From: Azorinus chamasolen
Taxonomy: Eukaryota > Mollusca > Bivalvia > Cardiida > Solecurtidae
Direction of reading: 5' to 3'
Assembly: GCA_963576725.1 (NCBI GenBank)
Contig: OY755244.1
Location: forward strand, 77,499,620-77,563,619
Length of the DNA stretch: 64,000 nt
Shown here: piece after piece, positions 19,727 through 30,363 of the stretch
How the letters are laid out: the number at the start of each line of letters is the position of its first letter
How positions within the stretch are numbered: position 1 is the stretch's first letter
Notes under the pieces: model-generated
The model's database searches: none
What the model was told of the DNA's origin: nothing
The model's input: only the letters and a program-made list of their open reading frames with translations
Program-made: the position numbers and the translations under genes

Positions 19727-21970
19727 CAGGTCAGATAGCTCCAACAGGTACTGTCCAATGAGGGTCTGCTCAGGTCAGATAGCTCCAACAGGTACTGTCC
19801 AATGAGGCTCTGCTCAGGTCAGATAGCTCCAACAGGTACTGTCCAATGAGGCTCTGCTCAGGTCAGATAGCTCCAACAGGTACTGTCCAATGAGGCTCTG
19901 CTCAGGTCAGATAGCTCCAACAGGTACTGTCCAATGAGGCTCTGCTCAGGTCAGATAGCTCCAACAGGTACTGTCCAATGAGGCTCTGCTCAGGTCAGAT
20001 AGCTCCAACAGGTACTGTCCAATGAGGCTCTGCTCAGGTCAGATAGCTCCAACAGGTACTGTCCAATGAGGGTCTGCTCAGGTCAGATAGCTCCAACAGG
20101 TACTGTCCAATGAGGGTCTGCTCAGGTCAGATAGCTCCAACAGGTACTGTCCAATGAGGCTCTGCTCAGGTCAGATAGCTCCAACAGGTACTGTCCAATG
20201 AGGCTCTGCTCAGGTCAGATAGCTCCAACAGGTACTGTCCAATGAGGGTCTGCTCAGGTCAGATAGCTCCAACAGGTACTGTCCAATGAGGGTCTGCTCA
20301 GGTCAGATAGCTCCAACAGGTACTGTCCAATGAGGCTCTGCTCAGGTCAGATAGCTCCAACAGGTACTGTCCAATGAGGCTCTGCTCAGGTCAGATAGCT
20401 CCAACAGGTACTGTCCAATGAGGCTCTGCTCAGGTCAGATAGCTCCAACAGGTACTGTCCAATGAGGCTCTGCTCAGGTCAGATAGCTCCAACAGGTACT
20501 GTCCAATGAGGGTCTGCTCAGGTCAGATAGCTCCAACAGGTACTGTCCAATGAGGGTCTGCTCAGGTCAGATAGCTCCAACAGGTACTGTCCAATGAGGG
20601 TCTGCTCAGGTCAGATAGCTCCAACAGGTACTGTCCAATGAGGGTCTGCTCAGGTCAGATAGCTCCAACAGGTACTGTCCAATGAGGCTCTGCTCAGGTC
20701 AGATAGCTCCAACAGGTACTGTCCAATGAGGGTCTGCTCAGGTCAGATAGCTCCAACAGGTACTGTCCAATGAGGCTCTGCTCAGGTCAGATAGCTCCAA
20801 CAGGTACTGTCCAATGAGGCTCTGCTCAGGTCAGATAGCTCCAACAGGTACTGTCCAATGAGGCTCTGCTCAGGTCAGATAGCTCCAACAGGTACTGTCC
20901 AATGAGGCTCTGCTCAGGTCAGATAGCTCCAACAGGTACTGTCCAATGAGGGTCTGCTCAGGTCAGATAGCTCCAACAGGTACTGTCCAATGAGGCTCTG
21001 CTCAGGTCAGATAGCTCCAACAGGTACTGTCCAATGAGGGTCTGCTCAGGTCAGATAGCTCCAACAGGTACTGTCCAATGAGGCTCTGCTCAGGTCAGAT
21101 AGCTCCAACAGGTACTGTCCAATGAGGCTCTGCTCAGGTCAGATAGCTCCAACAGGTACTGTCCAATGAGGGTCTGCTCAGGTCAGATAGCTCCAACAGG
21201 TACTGTCCAATGAGGGTCTGCTCAGGTCAGATAGCTCCAACAGGTACTGTCCAATGAGGGTCTGCTCAGGTCAGATAGCTCCAACAGGTACTGTCCAATG
21301 AGGGTCTGCTCAGGTCAGATAGCTCCAACAGGTACTGTCCAATGAGGGTCTGCTCAGGTCAGATAGCTCCAACAGGTACTGTCCAATGAGGGTCTGCTCA
21401 GGTCAGATAGCTCCAACAGGTACTGTCCAATGAGGCTCTGCTCAGGTCAGATAGCTCCAACAGGTACTGTCCAATGAGGCTCTGCTCAGGTCAGATAGCT
21501 CCAACAGGTACTGTCCAATGAGGGTCTGCTCAGGTCAGATAGCTCCATCAGGTACTGTCCAATGAGGGTCTGCTCAGGTCAGATAGCTCCAACAGGTACT
21601 GTCCAATGAGGGTCTGCTCAGGTCAGATAGCTCCAACAGGTACTGTCCAATGAGGCTCTGCTCAGGTCAGATAGCTCCAACAGGTACTGTCCAATGAGGG
21701 TCTGCTCAGGTCAGATAGCTCCAACAGGTACTGTCCAATGAGGGTCTGCTCAGGTCAGATAGCTCCAACAGGTACTGTCCAATGAGGGTCTGCTCAGGTC
21801 AGATAGCTCCAACAGGTACTGTCCAATGAGGGTCTGCTCAGGTCAGATAGCTCCAACAGGTACTGTCCAATGAGGGTCTGCTCAGGTCAGATAGCTCCAA
21901 CAGGTACTGTCCAATGAGGGTCTGCTCAGGTCAGATAGCTCCAACAGGTACTGTCCAATGAGGGTCTGCT
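19727..21970. repeat. 44-bp satellite, 51 units
   Basis: The array is exactly 2244 bp, or 51 x 44. The unit runs CAGGTCAGATAGCTCCAACA, GGTACTGTCCAATGAGG, then G or C, then TCTGCT. Apart from one CCATCA variant near 21546, the units differ only at one G/C position (G in 29, C in 22 by my count). Flanks GAGCAGACT on the left and CTATTAAGTATTTGC plus an A shoulder ending at TTAA 22124 on the right show that the array grew inside an A element from its hairpin. Confidence 0.95.
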
Positions 21971-22123
21971 CTATTAAGTATTTGCTTTTGACATTATATA
22001 GATTTGATTCTACAGAAAATGTTAAAGCAAATATTTTCCTTGGAAAGTTTACATTATAAAATTTCAGGTAATAAGTATTTGTGATGTCATACTTTCTTAC
22101 ATGAATACTGAACAGGGAAAGAG
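21971..22123. mobile_element. Right shoulder of the A element hosting the satellite
   Basis: TTTGCTTTTGACATTATATAG to GAATACTGAACAGGGAAAGAG, then TTAA at 22124-22127. The left shoulder before 19700 is not recognisable. Confidence 0.75.
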
Positions 22124-22127
22124 TTAA

Positions 22128-22402
22128 CCCTTTCCCTCATATAAATGCCTTTTCACACATTTGCAAACAGAGTAGACCAATATCAGATGGCTCCAATAGG
22201 AGCTGTTATATGTTTATTCCAAATTTCAATACCTACTGAATTTTCATGAACAAGATAGTTATAATGATAAATGGAAGATGGAACATTGTAGCCATTTTAG
22301 AAAGTATTCCATGAGCAAACAGAGCAGACACTCATATAGGAGCCATCTGATCTGGGTCTGCTCTGTTTGCAAATGAAAACACGTTTATATGAAGGAAGGG
22401 GT
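22128..22402. mobile_element. Head-to-head A2 dimer
   Basis: The left end CCCTTTCCCTC, hairpin left half and shortened core GGCTCCAATAGGAGCTG are followed directly by an inverted A2 shoulder (CAATACCTACTGAATTTTC) and a second hairpin (GCAAACAGAGCAGACAC to GTTTGC). TTAA flanks it at 22124-22127 and 22403-22406. Confidence 0.75.
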
Positions 22403-22406
22403 TTAA

Positions 22407-22866
22407 AGAAGTTATTCTTGAAGATCTTTTGTTTATGTATCTTATCTTGCCCCAGTTTCACGAACATTCTTAAGTAATTACTTAGTATCAGGCTTAACTT
22501 ATTAGGGGTATTACACTTATATTTAGAGAAGATATGTCAAATAATTTTATCTTAACAGAAATCTTAGAGATATTCTGTTTTATTTTTGAATAGAAAATAC
22601 AGGTTTTTGCAAGGAACAGCTAGTTATATAACCCAAAATGAATTTGATAAAATTCTCAAGTCTGTTACAAATTCTTAAATACTGTTTTTGCTTTAGATCA
22701 CCTTCAGTTTTTATCAAGTACAATATTTGTTCTTAAAAGGATAATGGAACATAATGACCCCTTTGTGTCACAATAAACACTAATTTATGCAAAGTTATGC
22801 TCAGATCTGGTTCTCTTCTGTTTTTCATTTAATATATTGCCTTATTTTATAGTTGCAGTACAAGAA
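22407..22866. other. Unassigned AT-rich stretch
   Basis: No gene, hairpin MITE or tandem repeat is seen. Short open frames only. Confidence 0.4.
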
Positions 22867-22870
22867 TTAA

Positions 22871-23091
22871 CCCATTCCCACTTAGGCTATTTTTAGACCT
22901 AACCTCTTTGATCAAATCTACCAAAAAGGAGCATCAACTAGAGAAAAGGAAATTTTCAGAATGCTGTAGTTTTGAAACCATTGTGATAAATAGAGCATTT
23001 GCTCCACAGGAGCAAATGCTCTATTTATCACAATTGTTTCACAAAGTGACTTTTACAGAAGCGTCAAAAGGTGTCAATATGCGGGAATGGG
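22871..23091. mobile_element. B TTAA MITE
   Basis: TTAA lies at 22867-22870 and 23092-23095. Hairpin core TTTGCTCCACAGGAGCAAA. Confidence 0.85.
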
Positions 23092-23101
23092 TTAAATAAA
23101 T

Positions 23102-23186
23102 TAACATTCATAAAGGGTAGAGTGTTGCTTGAATATTCATCAATTACCATTCATAATGGGTAGAGTGTTGCTTGAATATTCATCAA
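23102..23186. repeat. 44-bp tandem duplication
   Basis: ATTCATAAAGGGTAGAGTG and TTGCTTGAATATTCATCAA occur twice in a row with minor differences. Confidence 0.8.
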
Positions 23187-23198
23187 GTAAAGAGTTAA

Positions 23199-23429
23199 TC
23201 CTTTACTCTATGAATATTTATGAAAGAAATTATGACGTCATGAATATTGATTAGATTAATTTGATAATGATTCATTGATACAGGAGTTTGTAGCAACTGT
23301 AGAATCACATTTATATTATTGCATAAGCAAATAGAGCAGACCCTGATCAGACGGTTCCTATAGGAGCTGTCTTATCTGGGTCTACTCTGTTTGCAAAGGC
23401 ATAGAAAGGCGTATTTATGGAGGAAAGGG
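23199..23429. mobile_element. A1 TTAA MITE
   Basis: TTAA lies at 23195-23198 and 23430-23433. The hairpin core GGTTCCTATAGGAGCTG has a G:T pair. Confidence 0.8.
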
Positions 23430-23452
23430 TTAAATCTTGAGAATTGATACAA

Positions 23453-23838
23453 GAGGCCAAGATAATGTGTAAATTAAAACATCTTCTTTATTTCTCAACT
23501 ATATATTGAGTTGTGACCACACTTCAGAATTGTCTCTTTTAGACAATTCTAAAGAGTGGTCACAACATAGGGTTTTGATGGAGAAATAATGATTTTGATA
23601 CAGTAAAACCCCGCTAATGCGACCACCTAAAGGAGGTATACTTCTGGGTGCTAGATACATGTGGTAGCTTAATGCAGGGCAAAAGTAATGCAGAAAGCTC
23701 CTCTAGGAGCTTTCTGTATTACTTTTGTCCTGTATTAAGCAATCACCTGTTTAATAGGACATTCATGTTTATTTATTAAGTGGTCGCATTAGAGGGGTTC
23801 TACTGTATTTGAATATGCATCTTTATCTAATGCTCTGC
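23453..23838. mobile_element. E element split by a C MITE
   Basis: The hairpin (about 23511-23575) has centre TTGTCTCTTTTAGACAA. After GATTTTGA the C element enters at TA. E sequence resumes with TATTTGAATATGCATC and ends near ATGCTCT. Confidence 0.75.
23601..23815. mobile_element. C MITE with clear TA duplication
   Basis: CAGTAAAACCCCGCTAATGC to GCATTAGAGGGGTTCTACTG, with TA on each side. Other E elements show the uninterrupted target (TTTAGTATTTG). Hairpin GGTAGCTTAATGCAGGGC to inverse with core AAGCTCCTCTAGGAGCTT. Confidence 0.88.
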
Positions 23839-23871
23839 ATTGTCAGGAGACAATTTTTTATCCCTTTCCCT

Positions 23872-24103
23872 GTTCTTTGTTTATTCCAAATTTCAATACC
23901 TACTGAATATTCATTGAGAAAATAGTTATAATGCTATATGGAAGGTGTAACATTGTAACCATTTTAGAAAGTAAAGAAACGGATCTATCAAATTTCATTA
24001 GCAAACAGAGCAGACCCTGATCAGACGGCTCCTATAGGAGCTGTCTGATCTGGGTCTACTCTGTTTGCAAATGCGTGAAAACACGTTTATGTGAGGGAAA
24101 GGG
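23872..24103. mobile_element. A2 MITE
   Basis: Ends CCCTTTCCCTGTTC and GAGGGAAAGGG, TTAA at 24104. Hairpin (about 23998-24069) with core GGCTCCTATAGGAGCTG and T opposite T. Confidence 0.85.
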
Positions 24104-24107
24104 TTAA

Positions 24108-24342
24108 AGGCAATGAATGTATAATTTGTATGTGCTTTTATTATTTACAGTATAAAATACTCAACTCCTCATTTGATTAGGATCTGTACTTGGTAATTTA
24201 TGCTGACAATGTGGGAATAGTTTTAATTTGCTCATTGTCATCAGGTGTCTGTAGACATTTTACCTGTCTAATATGATAAATTATATAAAACTAATGGAGG
24301 ATTTTACATGACCTTTGCTATATATCATAGTGTTATAAGACT
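24108..24342. other. Unassigned stretch
   Basis: TTTATTATTTACAG at about 24137-24150 could act as an acceptor, but all frames after it close within a few codons. No repeat is recognised. Confidence 0.3.
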
Positions 24343-24750
24343 ACAGTAAAACCTCTATATATACTGTATCCATGTCCCTGCTGAATATTCATGTAAGAAA
24401 TAATGACATCATGAATATTAATGAACCAAACTAGTTTAACCCTAACCATCATATAAACATGTTTACATGCATTTGGGTCTACTCTGTTTGCAAAGGGCCT
24501 TAGGGGTAGAAAGGTATATACCTGTATATGGAATAACCTATCAGCTTCATTTATTTAACCCTTTACTCCATAAATACACCTTTTTGTGCCTTTGCAAACA
24601 GAGTAGACCCAGATCAAATGCCTCCTATAGGAGCTGTCTGATCAGGGTCTGCTCTGTTTACTTAGGATATAGTATAGATATGATTCTATAGTTTCTGCCA
24701 TGACCAAAATTCCCTGTGTTCATATACTATTATAAAAATGAATCTAACAA
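24343..24750. mobile_element. C end fragment and three A remnants
   Basis: ACAGTAAAACCTC...ACTGTA near 24343-24368 is a collapsed C element. About 24370-24436 is an A1 left shoulder. About 24437-24500 is an A2 left shoulder joined to a right arm. 24559-24750 is an A element with core GCCTCCTATAGGAGCTG after TTAA at 24555. Confidence 0.65.
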
Positions 24751-24834
24751 GCATAAAATATGTGTCAACTGTATAGACACAGATTTTTATGTGCCACAGA
24801 GGTTATGTTAACCCACTCTCTAACAACCGCTTAA

Positions 24835-25035
24835 CCCTTTCCTCCATAAATACACCTTTCTACGCCTCTGTAAAAATCATCTGTTGAAACCATTGTGATA
24901 AATAGAGCATTTGCTCCTATAGGAGCAAATGCTCTATTTATCACAATGGTTACAAACTACAAAATTCTAAAAATGTTCCTTTTCTCTAGTAAATGCTCCT
25001 TTTCTGTAGATTTATTCAAAGTGGTTTGACCTATA
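24835..25035. mobile_element. B MITE
   Basis: TTAA at 24831-24834; hairpin core GCTCCTATAGGAGC in a nearly perfect palindrome (about 24888-24951). The right end runs into an A right arm at about 25035. Confidence 0.8.
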
Positions 25036-25197
25036 GTAGCCATCTGATCAGATCTTCTCTGTTTGCTTATGGGATAATAAGAATAGATTTGATTCTACAG
25101 TTTCTGCTCTGGCGTAAAATTCATGTGTAAATTTTAAGAATTAAGTAATTAATATTCATGATGTCATCATTTCTGTCATGAATATTCATTGAGTAAG
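25036..25197. mobile_element. A MITE right half
   Basis: GTAGCCATCTGATCAG arm, CTCTGTTTGC and A1 shoulder to CATTGAGTAAGGTG. The join with B falls near the palindrome centre. Confidence 0.65.
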
Positions 25198-25459
25198 GTG
25201 TTAAGCTACCGGCTGCTATAGATACCAAGCAGTAATATAATCTTGTGTGGTCATTATAGAAGGGTCTTAATGTATTTTGTTACATCCACAAAGATAGGGT
25301 GTGATAGTATAATTTTGTACTTTGCATGTTACTGGAAAATTTACCAAAAACTGTTGCCATGGTAACACTTATATTGAGAAGATCGACTAACTGTGGCTGT
25401 GAAAGTGTTCAAATATTTATGGTGAATACACAGTTTAGCAAATAGATCTTCATCTAACC
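25198..25459. other. Unassigned stretch
   Basis: No gene or repeat recognised. Confidence 0.35.
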
Positions 25460-25463
25460 TTAA

Positions 25464-25657
25464 GCACGCTACAATTGAATTAGTGAATCACAAAACAAAC
25501 AGTTTGGATACAGATGAGACACAGAGCAACTTGGTGTCCCACCACGATCGAGACTCTTTTGACGCTCGCATTTTTTTTAAAGGAAATAGAAGAAATCACT
25601 ACATTGAGAATTGGTGAAAACCCTACTTTCCGCTAACAACAATTTACTCTCAACAAG
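25464..25657. mobile_element. F MITE, decayed
   Basis: TTAA at 25460-25463 and 25658-25661. Left arm AACAGTTTGGATACAGATGA present, right arm largely lost (TTGGTGTCCCACC). Confidence 0.65.
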
Positions 25658-25856
25658 TTAAAGGTTTAAACTCTATGTAAACATAAATTGTCAGTTTACA
25701 GTGAAAGTACACCTAGCCTTGAGGAAAGAGACTTTTGGGGGTTTTGCCAATAGTGTAGGCTCAGAACAGTTATTTCTTTACAACATGGTATCTGATCAGG
25801 ATACATTCACTTATAGCATTGATTAAGGGGCCTAATTTATTTTAAATATTATAATC

Positions 25857-26047
25857 AGAGCTACAGATAAAGGTGCGTACTCAAATACTAAAATCGTCAT
25901 TTCTCCACCAAACCCTATACTGTGACCACTCTTTAGAATCGTCTCTTTGATACGATTCTAAATAGTGGTCACAATATAGGGTTTGGTGGAGAAAAAAGGA
26001 GTTATTCTTGAAAATGTTTAAATATACACATCTTATCGGGACCTCTG
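25857..26047. mobile_element. E element, near-intact
   Basis: AGAGCTACAGATAAAGGTGC to CATCTTATCGGGACCTCT. Hairpin (about 25905-25991) AAACCCTATACTGTGACCAC with centre ATCGTCTCTTTGATACGAT. Confidence 0.8.
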
Positions 26048-26096
26048 CTATAATCATCATTGCCCCACTAAACCCTGTATTGTGACCATTCCTTAA

Positions 26097-26338
26097 CCCT
26101 TTCCCACATATAAACGTGTTTTCAAGCATTTGCAAACAGAGTAGACCCAGGTCAGACGGCTCCTATAGGAGCCGTCTGATCAGGGTCTGCTCTGTTTGCT
26201 AGTAGAATTTGATAGATCTGTTTCTTTCCTTTCTAAAATGACTTCAATGTTGAACCTTTCATATTTCATTGTAACTATTTTGTCCATGAATATTCAGTAG
26301 GTATCGAAATTTGAAATAAACGTAGAACAGGGAAAGGG
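26097..26338. mobile_element. A2 TTAA MITE
   Basis: TTAA lies at 26093-26096 and 26339-26342. Hairpin with A opposite A and core GGCTCCTATAGGAGCC. It interrupts a second E-like arm (CACTAAACCCTGTATTGTG) at about 26065-26093. Confidence 0.85.
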
Positions 26339-26349
26339 TTAATGATGAG

Positions 26350-26702
26350 CTCCTTTTTTATAATCGCATAATGAACCAGGACAGTTTTACCATAGCAGAA
26401 ACTATGTAATCAGACCTGTATAATTCTATAAACATTTATAAAGCAGACCCTGATCCTACAGGAACAGTCTAATCTGGGTCCACATTGTTTACAAAGGTCC
26501 CCTTATAAAGTTAAGTAGCCTTTACTCCATAAATACATCTTTTTATAACTTTAAAAACAGAGGAAATCCAGATCAGAAGGCTCCTGTAGGAGCCATCTCA
26601 TCAGGGTCTGCTCTGTTTGCTTATGAAGTTACTACAAGTCTGATTCAAATGTGTGTGTCCTGATAAAAATTCCATCATTCATAATGCCATTAAAATAAAT
26701 CA
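26350..26702. mobile_element. Two decayed A remnants
   Basis: About 26380-26505 retains a reduced hairpin (AGCAGACCCTGATCC / GGAACAGTCTAATCTG). About 26518-26702 retains CTCCATAAATACATC and core GGCTCCTGTAGGAGCC. Confidence 0.6.
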
Positions 26703-26707
26703 GTTAA

Positions 26708-26945
26708 CCCTTTCCCACATATAAATGCATTTGCAAACAGAGCAGACCAAGATCAGACGGCTCCTAAAGGAGCCATCTGATCAGGGACTGCTCTGTTTGC
26801 TATTAAAATTTGATAGATCTGTTTCTTTAGTTTCTAAAATGGCAACGATGTTCCACCTTCCATATTCCAATATAACTATTTTGTCCATAAATATACAGTA
26901 GATACATGCATTGAAATTTGGAATAAACATAGAACAGGGAAAGGG
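26708..26945. mobile_element. A2 TTAA MITE
   Basis: TTAA lies at 26704-26707 and 26946-26949. Core GGCTCCTAAAGGAGCC, A opposite A. Confidence 0.85.
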
Positions 26946-27028
26946 TTAATCAATGTGGATGACTGTAAAGGGCTAAGGAAGGCTTTGCTGTATTTGTTTG
27001 CCTCTGTGCGTGCATGTGTGTGTGTGTT

Positions 27029-27049
27029 GGGGGGGGGGGGGGGGGGGGG
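27029..27049 (+). repeat. Poly(G) tract, 21 bases
   Basis: An uninterrupted G run follows TGTGTGTGTGT. Length may be unreliable in an assembly. Confidence 0.9.
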
Positions 27050-27186
27050 TTAGTCAGTGCACATTGGTTGTTTTGTTTTGACACAGCAATGCAGACATGA
27101 AATGTTCTGTTGTTACTGCTGTTTATTGTTATTGTTTTGAGATTAATGTCATGAGCACTGTCATGAGGAGAAATGATACTGTGACA

Positions 27187-27250
27187 CTTACATACAGTGT
27201 AGACCATGTTATATACAGTGTAGACCATGTTACATACAGTGTAGACCATG
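27187..27250 (+). repeat. 21-bp tandem repeat, three copies
   Basis: Unit ACATACAGTGTAGACCATGT. It contains CAGTGTAGACC, the G-family hairpin arm, so it may derive from one. Confidence 0.8.
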
Positions 27251-27656
27251 ACCACTAACCACTTGATTGTGTCCAGTTTAAAGTCAACAGAAATATAGGT
27301 TAAGGTCATTCATTAAATTTTGGAAAAATATCCATTTTTGACTGTTTTTATTTCTTATTTGAAATATTTACTTGTAGTTTTGCACTACAAATGCCAAATT
27401 GGTATAGTAGTATTACTCAGATATTAAGTATTCAGACAAACAAATAGTGCAGACCTAGATCAAACTGTATTTGGTACTACGTGTATGTCAGTCTAATTTA
27501 AAGTTATGAAATTTGTCTAGAGGAGAGCTTGGATTGCTGAATACTAACAGCATTTAGGGTAGTAATGTTATATATTTGTGATGGGTATTTTCAAGAAATA
27601 AACTATACATGCTCACCTCTGTTAGGTAGTTATAGCTTTTATTACTGCGGCTTTAA
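27251..27656. other. Unassigned stretch
   Basis: A single arm-like trace (AACAAATAGTGCAGACC near 27437) is all that is recognised. Confidence 0.35.
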
Positions 27657-27869
27657 GCCTTTACTTCATCAATATTCAGGATATTATTAGGTGAAATTTT
27701 GTAATAACACTATGAACAAAAGACGTTTTAGCACGACAGAATGTGTAGAATCAGATCTAGGTTATGTCATAAGCAAACAGAGCAGACCCTGATCAGATGG
27801 TAGGAGCCGTCAGATCTGGGCCTACTCTGTTTGCAAAGGCATAGAAAGGCGTATTTATGGAGGAAAGGG
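27657..27869. mobile_element. A1 MITE with deleted core
   Basis: CCTTTACTTCATC start, GGAGGAAAGGG end, TTAA at 27870. The hairpin core is cut to GATGGTAGGAGCCGTC. Confidence 0.75.
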
Positions 27870-27925
27870 TTAACCCTTTATCATATGTAAGGAATGAAAT
27901 GATACAGAGCTACAAAAATGATCAA

Positions 27926-28102
27926 ACAGAGCTACAGATAAGGGTGCGTACCCAGATACTAAAATCATCATTTCTCCACCAAACCCTATACTGTGACCAT
28001 TCTTTTGAATTGTCTCTTCATCATGTTCATAGGGTCTGGTGGAGAGATAAAGGAGTTTTTCTTGACAGTGTTTTTATTTACACATCTTATCTGGACCCCT
28101 GT
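27926..28102. mobile_element. E element with deleted right arm
   Basis: AGAGCTACAGATAAGGGTGC to CATCTTATCTGGACCCC. The right hairpin arm is reduced to CATAGGGTCTGGTGGAG. Confidence 0.75.
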
Positions 28103-28142
28103 TGACTGAAACTGTAGAATGATATCTAAAATTGTGTTTTAA

Positions 28143-28385
28143 CCCTTTCCCTGTTCTATGTTTATTTCAAATGTCAATACCTACTGAATATTCATGGACA
28201 AGATAGTTATAATGACATATGGAAGATGGAAAAATTGTAGCCATTTTAGAAAGTAAAGAAACAGTTTAATCAAATTCTACTGGCAAACAGAGCAGACCCT
28301 GATCAGACGGCTCCCATGGGAGCTGTCTGATCTGGGTCTACTCTGTTTGCAAATGCATGAAAATGCGTTTATATGAGGGAAAGGG
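28143..28385. mobile_element. A2 TTAA MITE
   Basis: TTAA lies at 28139-28142 and 28386-28389. Core GGCTCCCATGGGAGCTG shows a paired change in both half-cores. Confidence 0.85.
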
Positions 28386-28389
28386 TTAA

Positions 28390-28647
28390 GCAAACTGTGG
28401 ACCTGAACAAGAGCCTGTCTAATCTGAGTCTATGAACTCTCTTTGCAAAAGTGTAAAAAAGATTATCTTTGATGTAGAGGGTAAAGTAATGTTACTATGG
28501 AAAAAAATGTATACCAGAAGAAATTATGATGATATTAATCTTTTGTACACTAAGTAATTTTTCGTCTGCAACAATTGTCGTCTGTTTCAAGTCTTAGAAT
28601 TTCTCTTATTTCTTGTCAAACAGTTTGGATCCATATGAGGAACTACT
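28390..28647. repeat. Remnants of A and F arms
   Basis: GCAAACTGTGGACCTGAACA and TGTCTAATCTGAGTC near 28390-28450 are A-like. GTCAAACAGTTTGGATCC near 28615-28632 is an F arm. Confidence 0.5.
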
Positions 28648-28651
28648 TTAA

Positions 28652-28866
28652 CCCTTTCCGCCATAAATACACCTTTCTACGCCTCTGTAATAGTCACTAC
28701 TTGAAACCATTGTGATAAATAGAGCATTTTCTCCTATAGGAGCAAATGCTCTATTTATCACTATGGTTTCAAACTTCACAATTCTAACATTTTCCTTTTC
28801 TCTAGTTAATGCTCCTTTTCGGTAGATTTATTCAATGAGGTCTAAAAATAGCCTATGAAGGAATGG
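28652..28866. mobile_element. B MITE
   Basis: TTAA at 28648-28651; right end GAAGGAATGGG with GTTA left. Hairpin core GCTCCTATAGGAGC, with two arm mismatches (TTTTCTCC, ATCACTATGG). Confidence 0.8.
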
Positions 28867-29025
28867 GTTATGTGGCATCTCATCTTGATTACAAACTGTT
28901 AACAGAACATAAGCTGATGGTTCCAATAGGAGCTCCCTAATATGGATCTATTGTGTTTGCAAAGGCATGGAAAGGAAATGGTTCAAGGTTTAATTTACAT
29001 ATCTTATCCTCAGTTCCATACTGTA

Positions 29026-29387
29026 CAGTGCTCCCTCTCTACAACGACACCCTTTGGGATACGGAGATTGTATGTGTTGTTCAGAGGGAGTTGTTATAAG
29101 GAGGGAAAACCATACATAATTAGCTTGTTTGCAGTTTCCCAGATAAGGTGTATTTCGAGAACTAAAACCGTTATGCCTCCATCAAACCCTATGTTGTGAC
29201 CACTCTTTAGAATCGTCACAAAGTGACGATTCTAAAGAGTGGTCACAACATAGGGTTTGATGGAGGCATAAGGAAAATACGATGGAACAAAGTTGTTTGT
29301 GGAGCCTTGTTGTTTCGGAAACGGTTACATGCGTTGTTGCAAGGAGGGAATCGTTATTAAGAGGGTCGTTGTAGGGAGGGAGCACTG
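29026..29387. mobile_element. H element, TA-flanked, with perfect E-type hairpin
   Basis: CAGTGCTCCCTCTCTACAAC to GTTGTAGGGAGGGAGCACTG, with TA on both sides (29024-29025, 29388-29389). The central palindrome (about 29177-29267) is CATCAAACCCTATGTTGTG to inverse with centre GTCACAAAGTGAC. It is the same hairpin as in E elements but with different termini. Confidence 0.88.
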
Positions 29388-29947
29388 TATATGAATTTTT
29401 TGTAACAGGTGGGTCCAAACAAGATGTCAAATATCACGACCCCAACTATTATTGAAAAGAAATAGAGGAATTGCATTCACACATTCAGAAAGGTGAAACT
29501 ATCTAGCAGGGAAAAGTTTCATATTGTTCAAAAGATTAATAAAAATCACCCTTAGATGTGGAATACATCTCTTCAATTCTTATTGGAGTTAACAGCTTTC
29601 AACCGGAAGGTTTCATCCTTATTACATATCATTTGTTTCATTTCTTAATGTTATTCATCCAAATTTATTTTTCAGCGAGAATGGGATTTAGATATCATGA
29701 TTTCATGGGGGGGGGGGGGGGGGGGGGGGGGGGACACTGAAAAATAATTCAGCTTTGCCAACAGTGTAGATCTAGATCAGCTGTCATGTTGGAAAAATGT
29801 GTCTCATTAGGATTGAAGGCTGAGCGCATAAGTATTGTATATACATCCTGATACATTTGTAACCATTCTGCCAGAGACATATACAGTGTACTATGCCCTG
29901 AATTTATATGCTGAAAGCAATGTTTTATTTAACCTTGAGCCTGCCGA
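29388..29947. other. Unassigned stretch with poly(G)
   Basis: A run of 27 G occupies 29707-29733. No gene or MITE is recognised in the rest. Confidence 0.5.
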
Positions 29948-29951
29948 TTAA

Positions 29952-30152
29952 CCCATTCCCTCATATTGACGCTCTGTAAAAGCCACTTTGTAAAACCATT
30001 GTGATAAATAGAGCATAGGAGCAAATTTTCTATTTATCACAATGGTTTCAAACTACACAATTCTAAAACATTCCTTTTCTTTAGTTAATGGCTGCTTTTC
30101 GGTAGATTTATTCAAAGAAGAGGGGTCTAAAAATAGCCTATGAGGTAATGGG
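29952..30152. mobile_element. B TTAA MITE with core deletion
   Basis: TTAA lies at 29948-29951 and 30153-30156. The left arm stops at AGAGCATAGGAGC, so the left half of the core is missing. Confidence 0.8.
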
Positions 30153-30237
30153 TTAAATGTTTATTGGTATAAAAAGTCATCGACTTCAGTTGTCACATTT
30201 GATTTAGTAACTATTTAATAACAAGATTAGAGTTTGA

Positions 30238-30300
30238 CACAGTTTGGATCCTAATGAGAGTTACTCGGCATATGATCTGGATCCAACATGTTTGTATAGG
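30238..30300. repeat. F hairpin remnant
   Basis: CACAGTTTGGATCC...GATCTGGATCCAACATG with centre ACTCGGCATATG, flanked by unrecognised sequence. Confidence 0.5.
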
Positions 30301-30363
30301 TAAAAATGACCAAAATGTCATCACAAGTTGACTCCATAAACAAGAGTACCGCATACGGTACAT

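Noticed and set aside
19727..21970. CRISPR array
   Set aside because: The 44-bp units are contiguous with no spacers, and the genome is eukaryotic. It is a simple satellite.
24137..24180. Terminal exon after TTTATTATTTACAG
   Set aside because: Only nine codons before a stop in the phase needed to follow 18852, and no conserved feature; too weak to call.
26950..27309. 119-codon minus-strand frame with poly-proline and THTHMHA repeats
   Set aside because: The repeats are the translation of poly(G) and GT microsatellite; the rest is a 21-bp tandem repeat.
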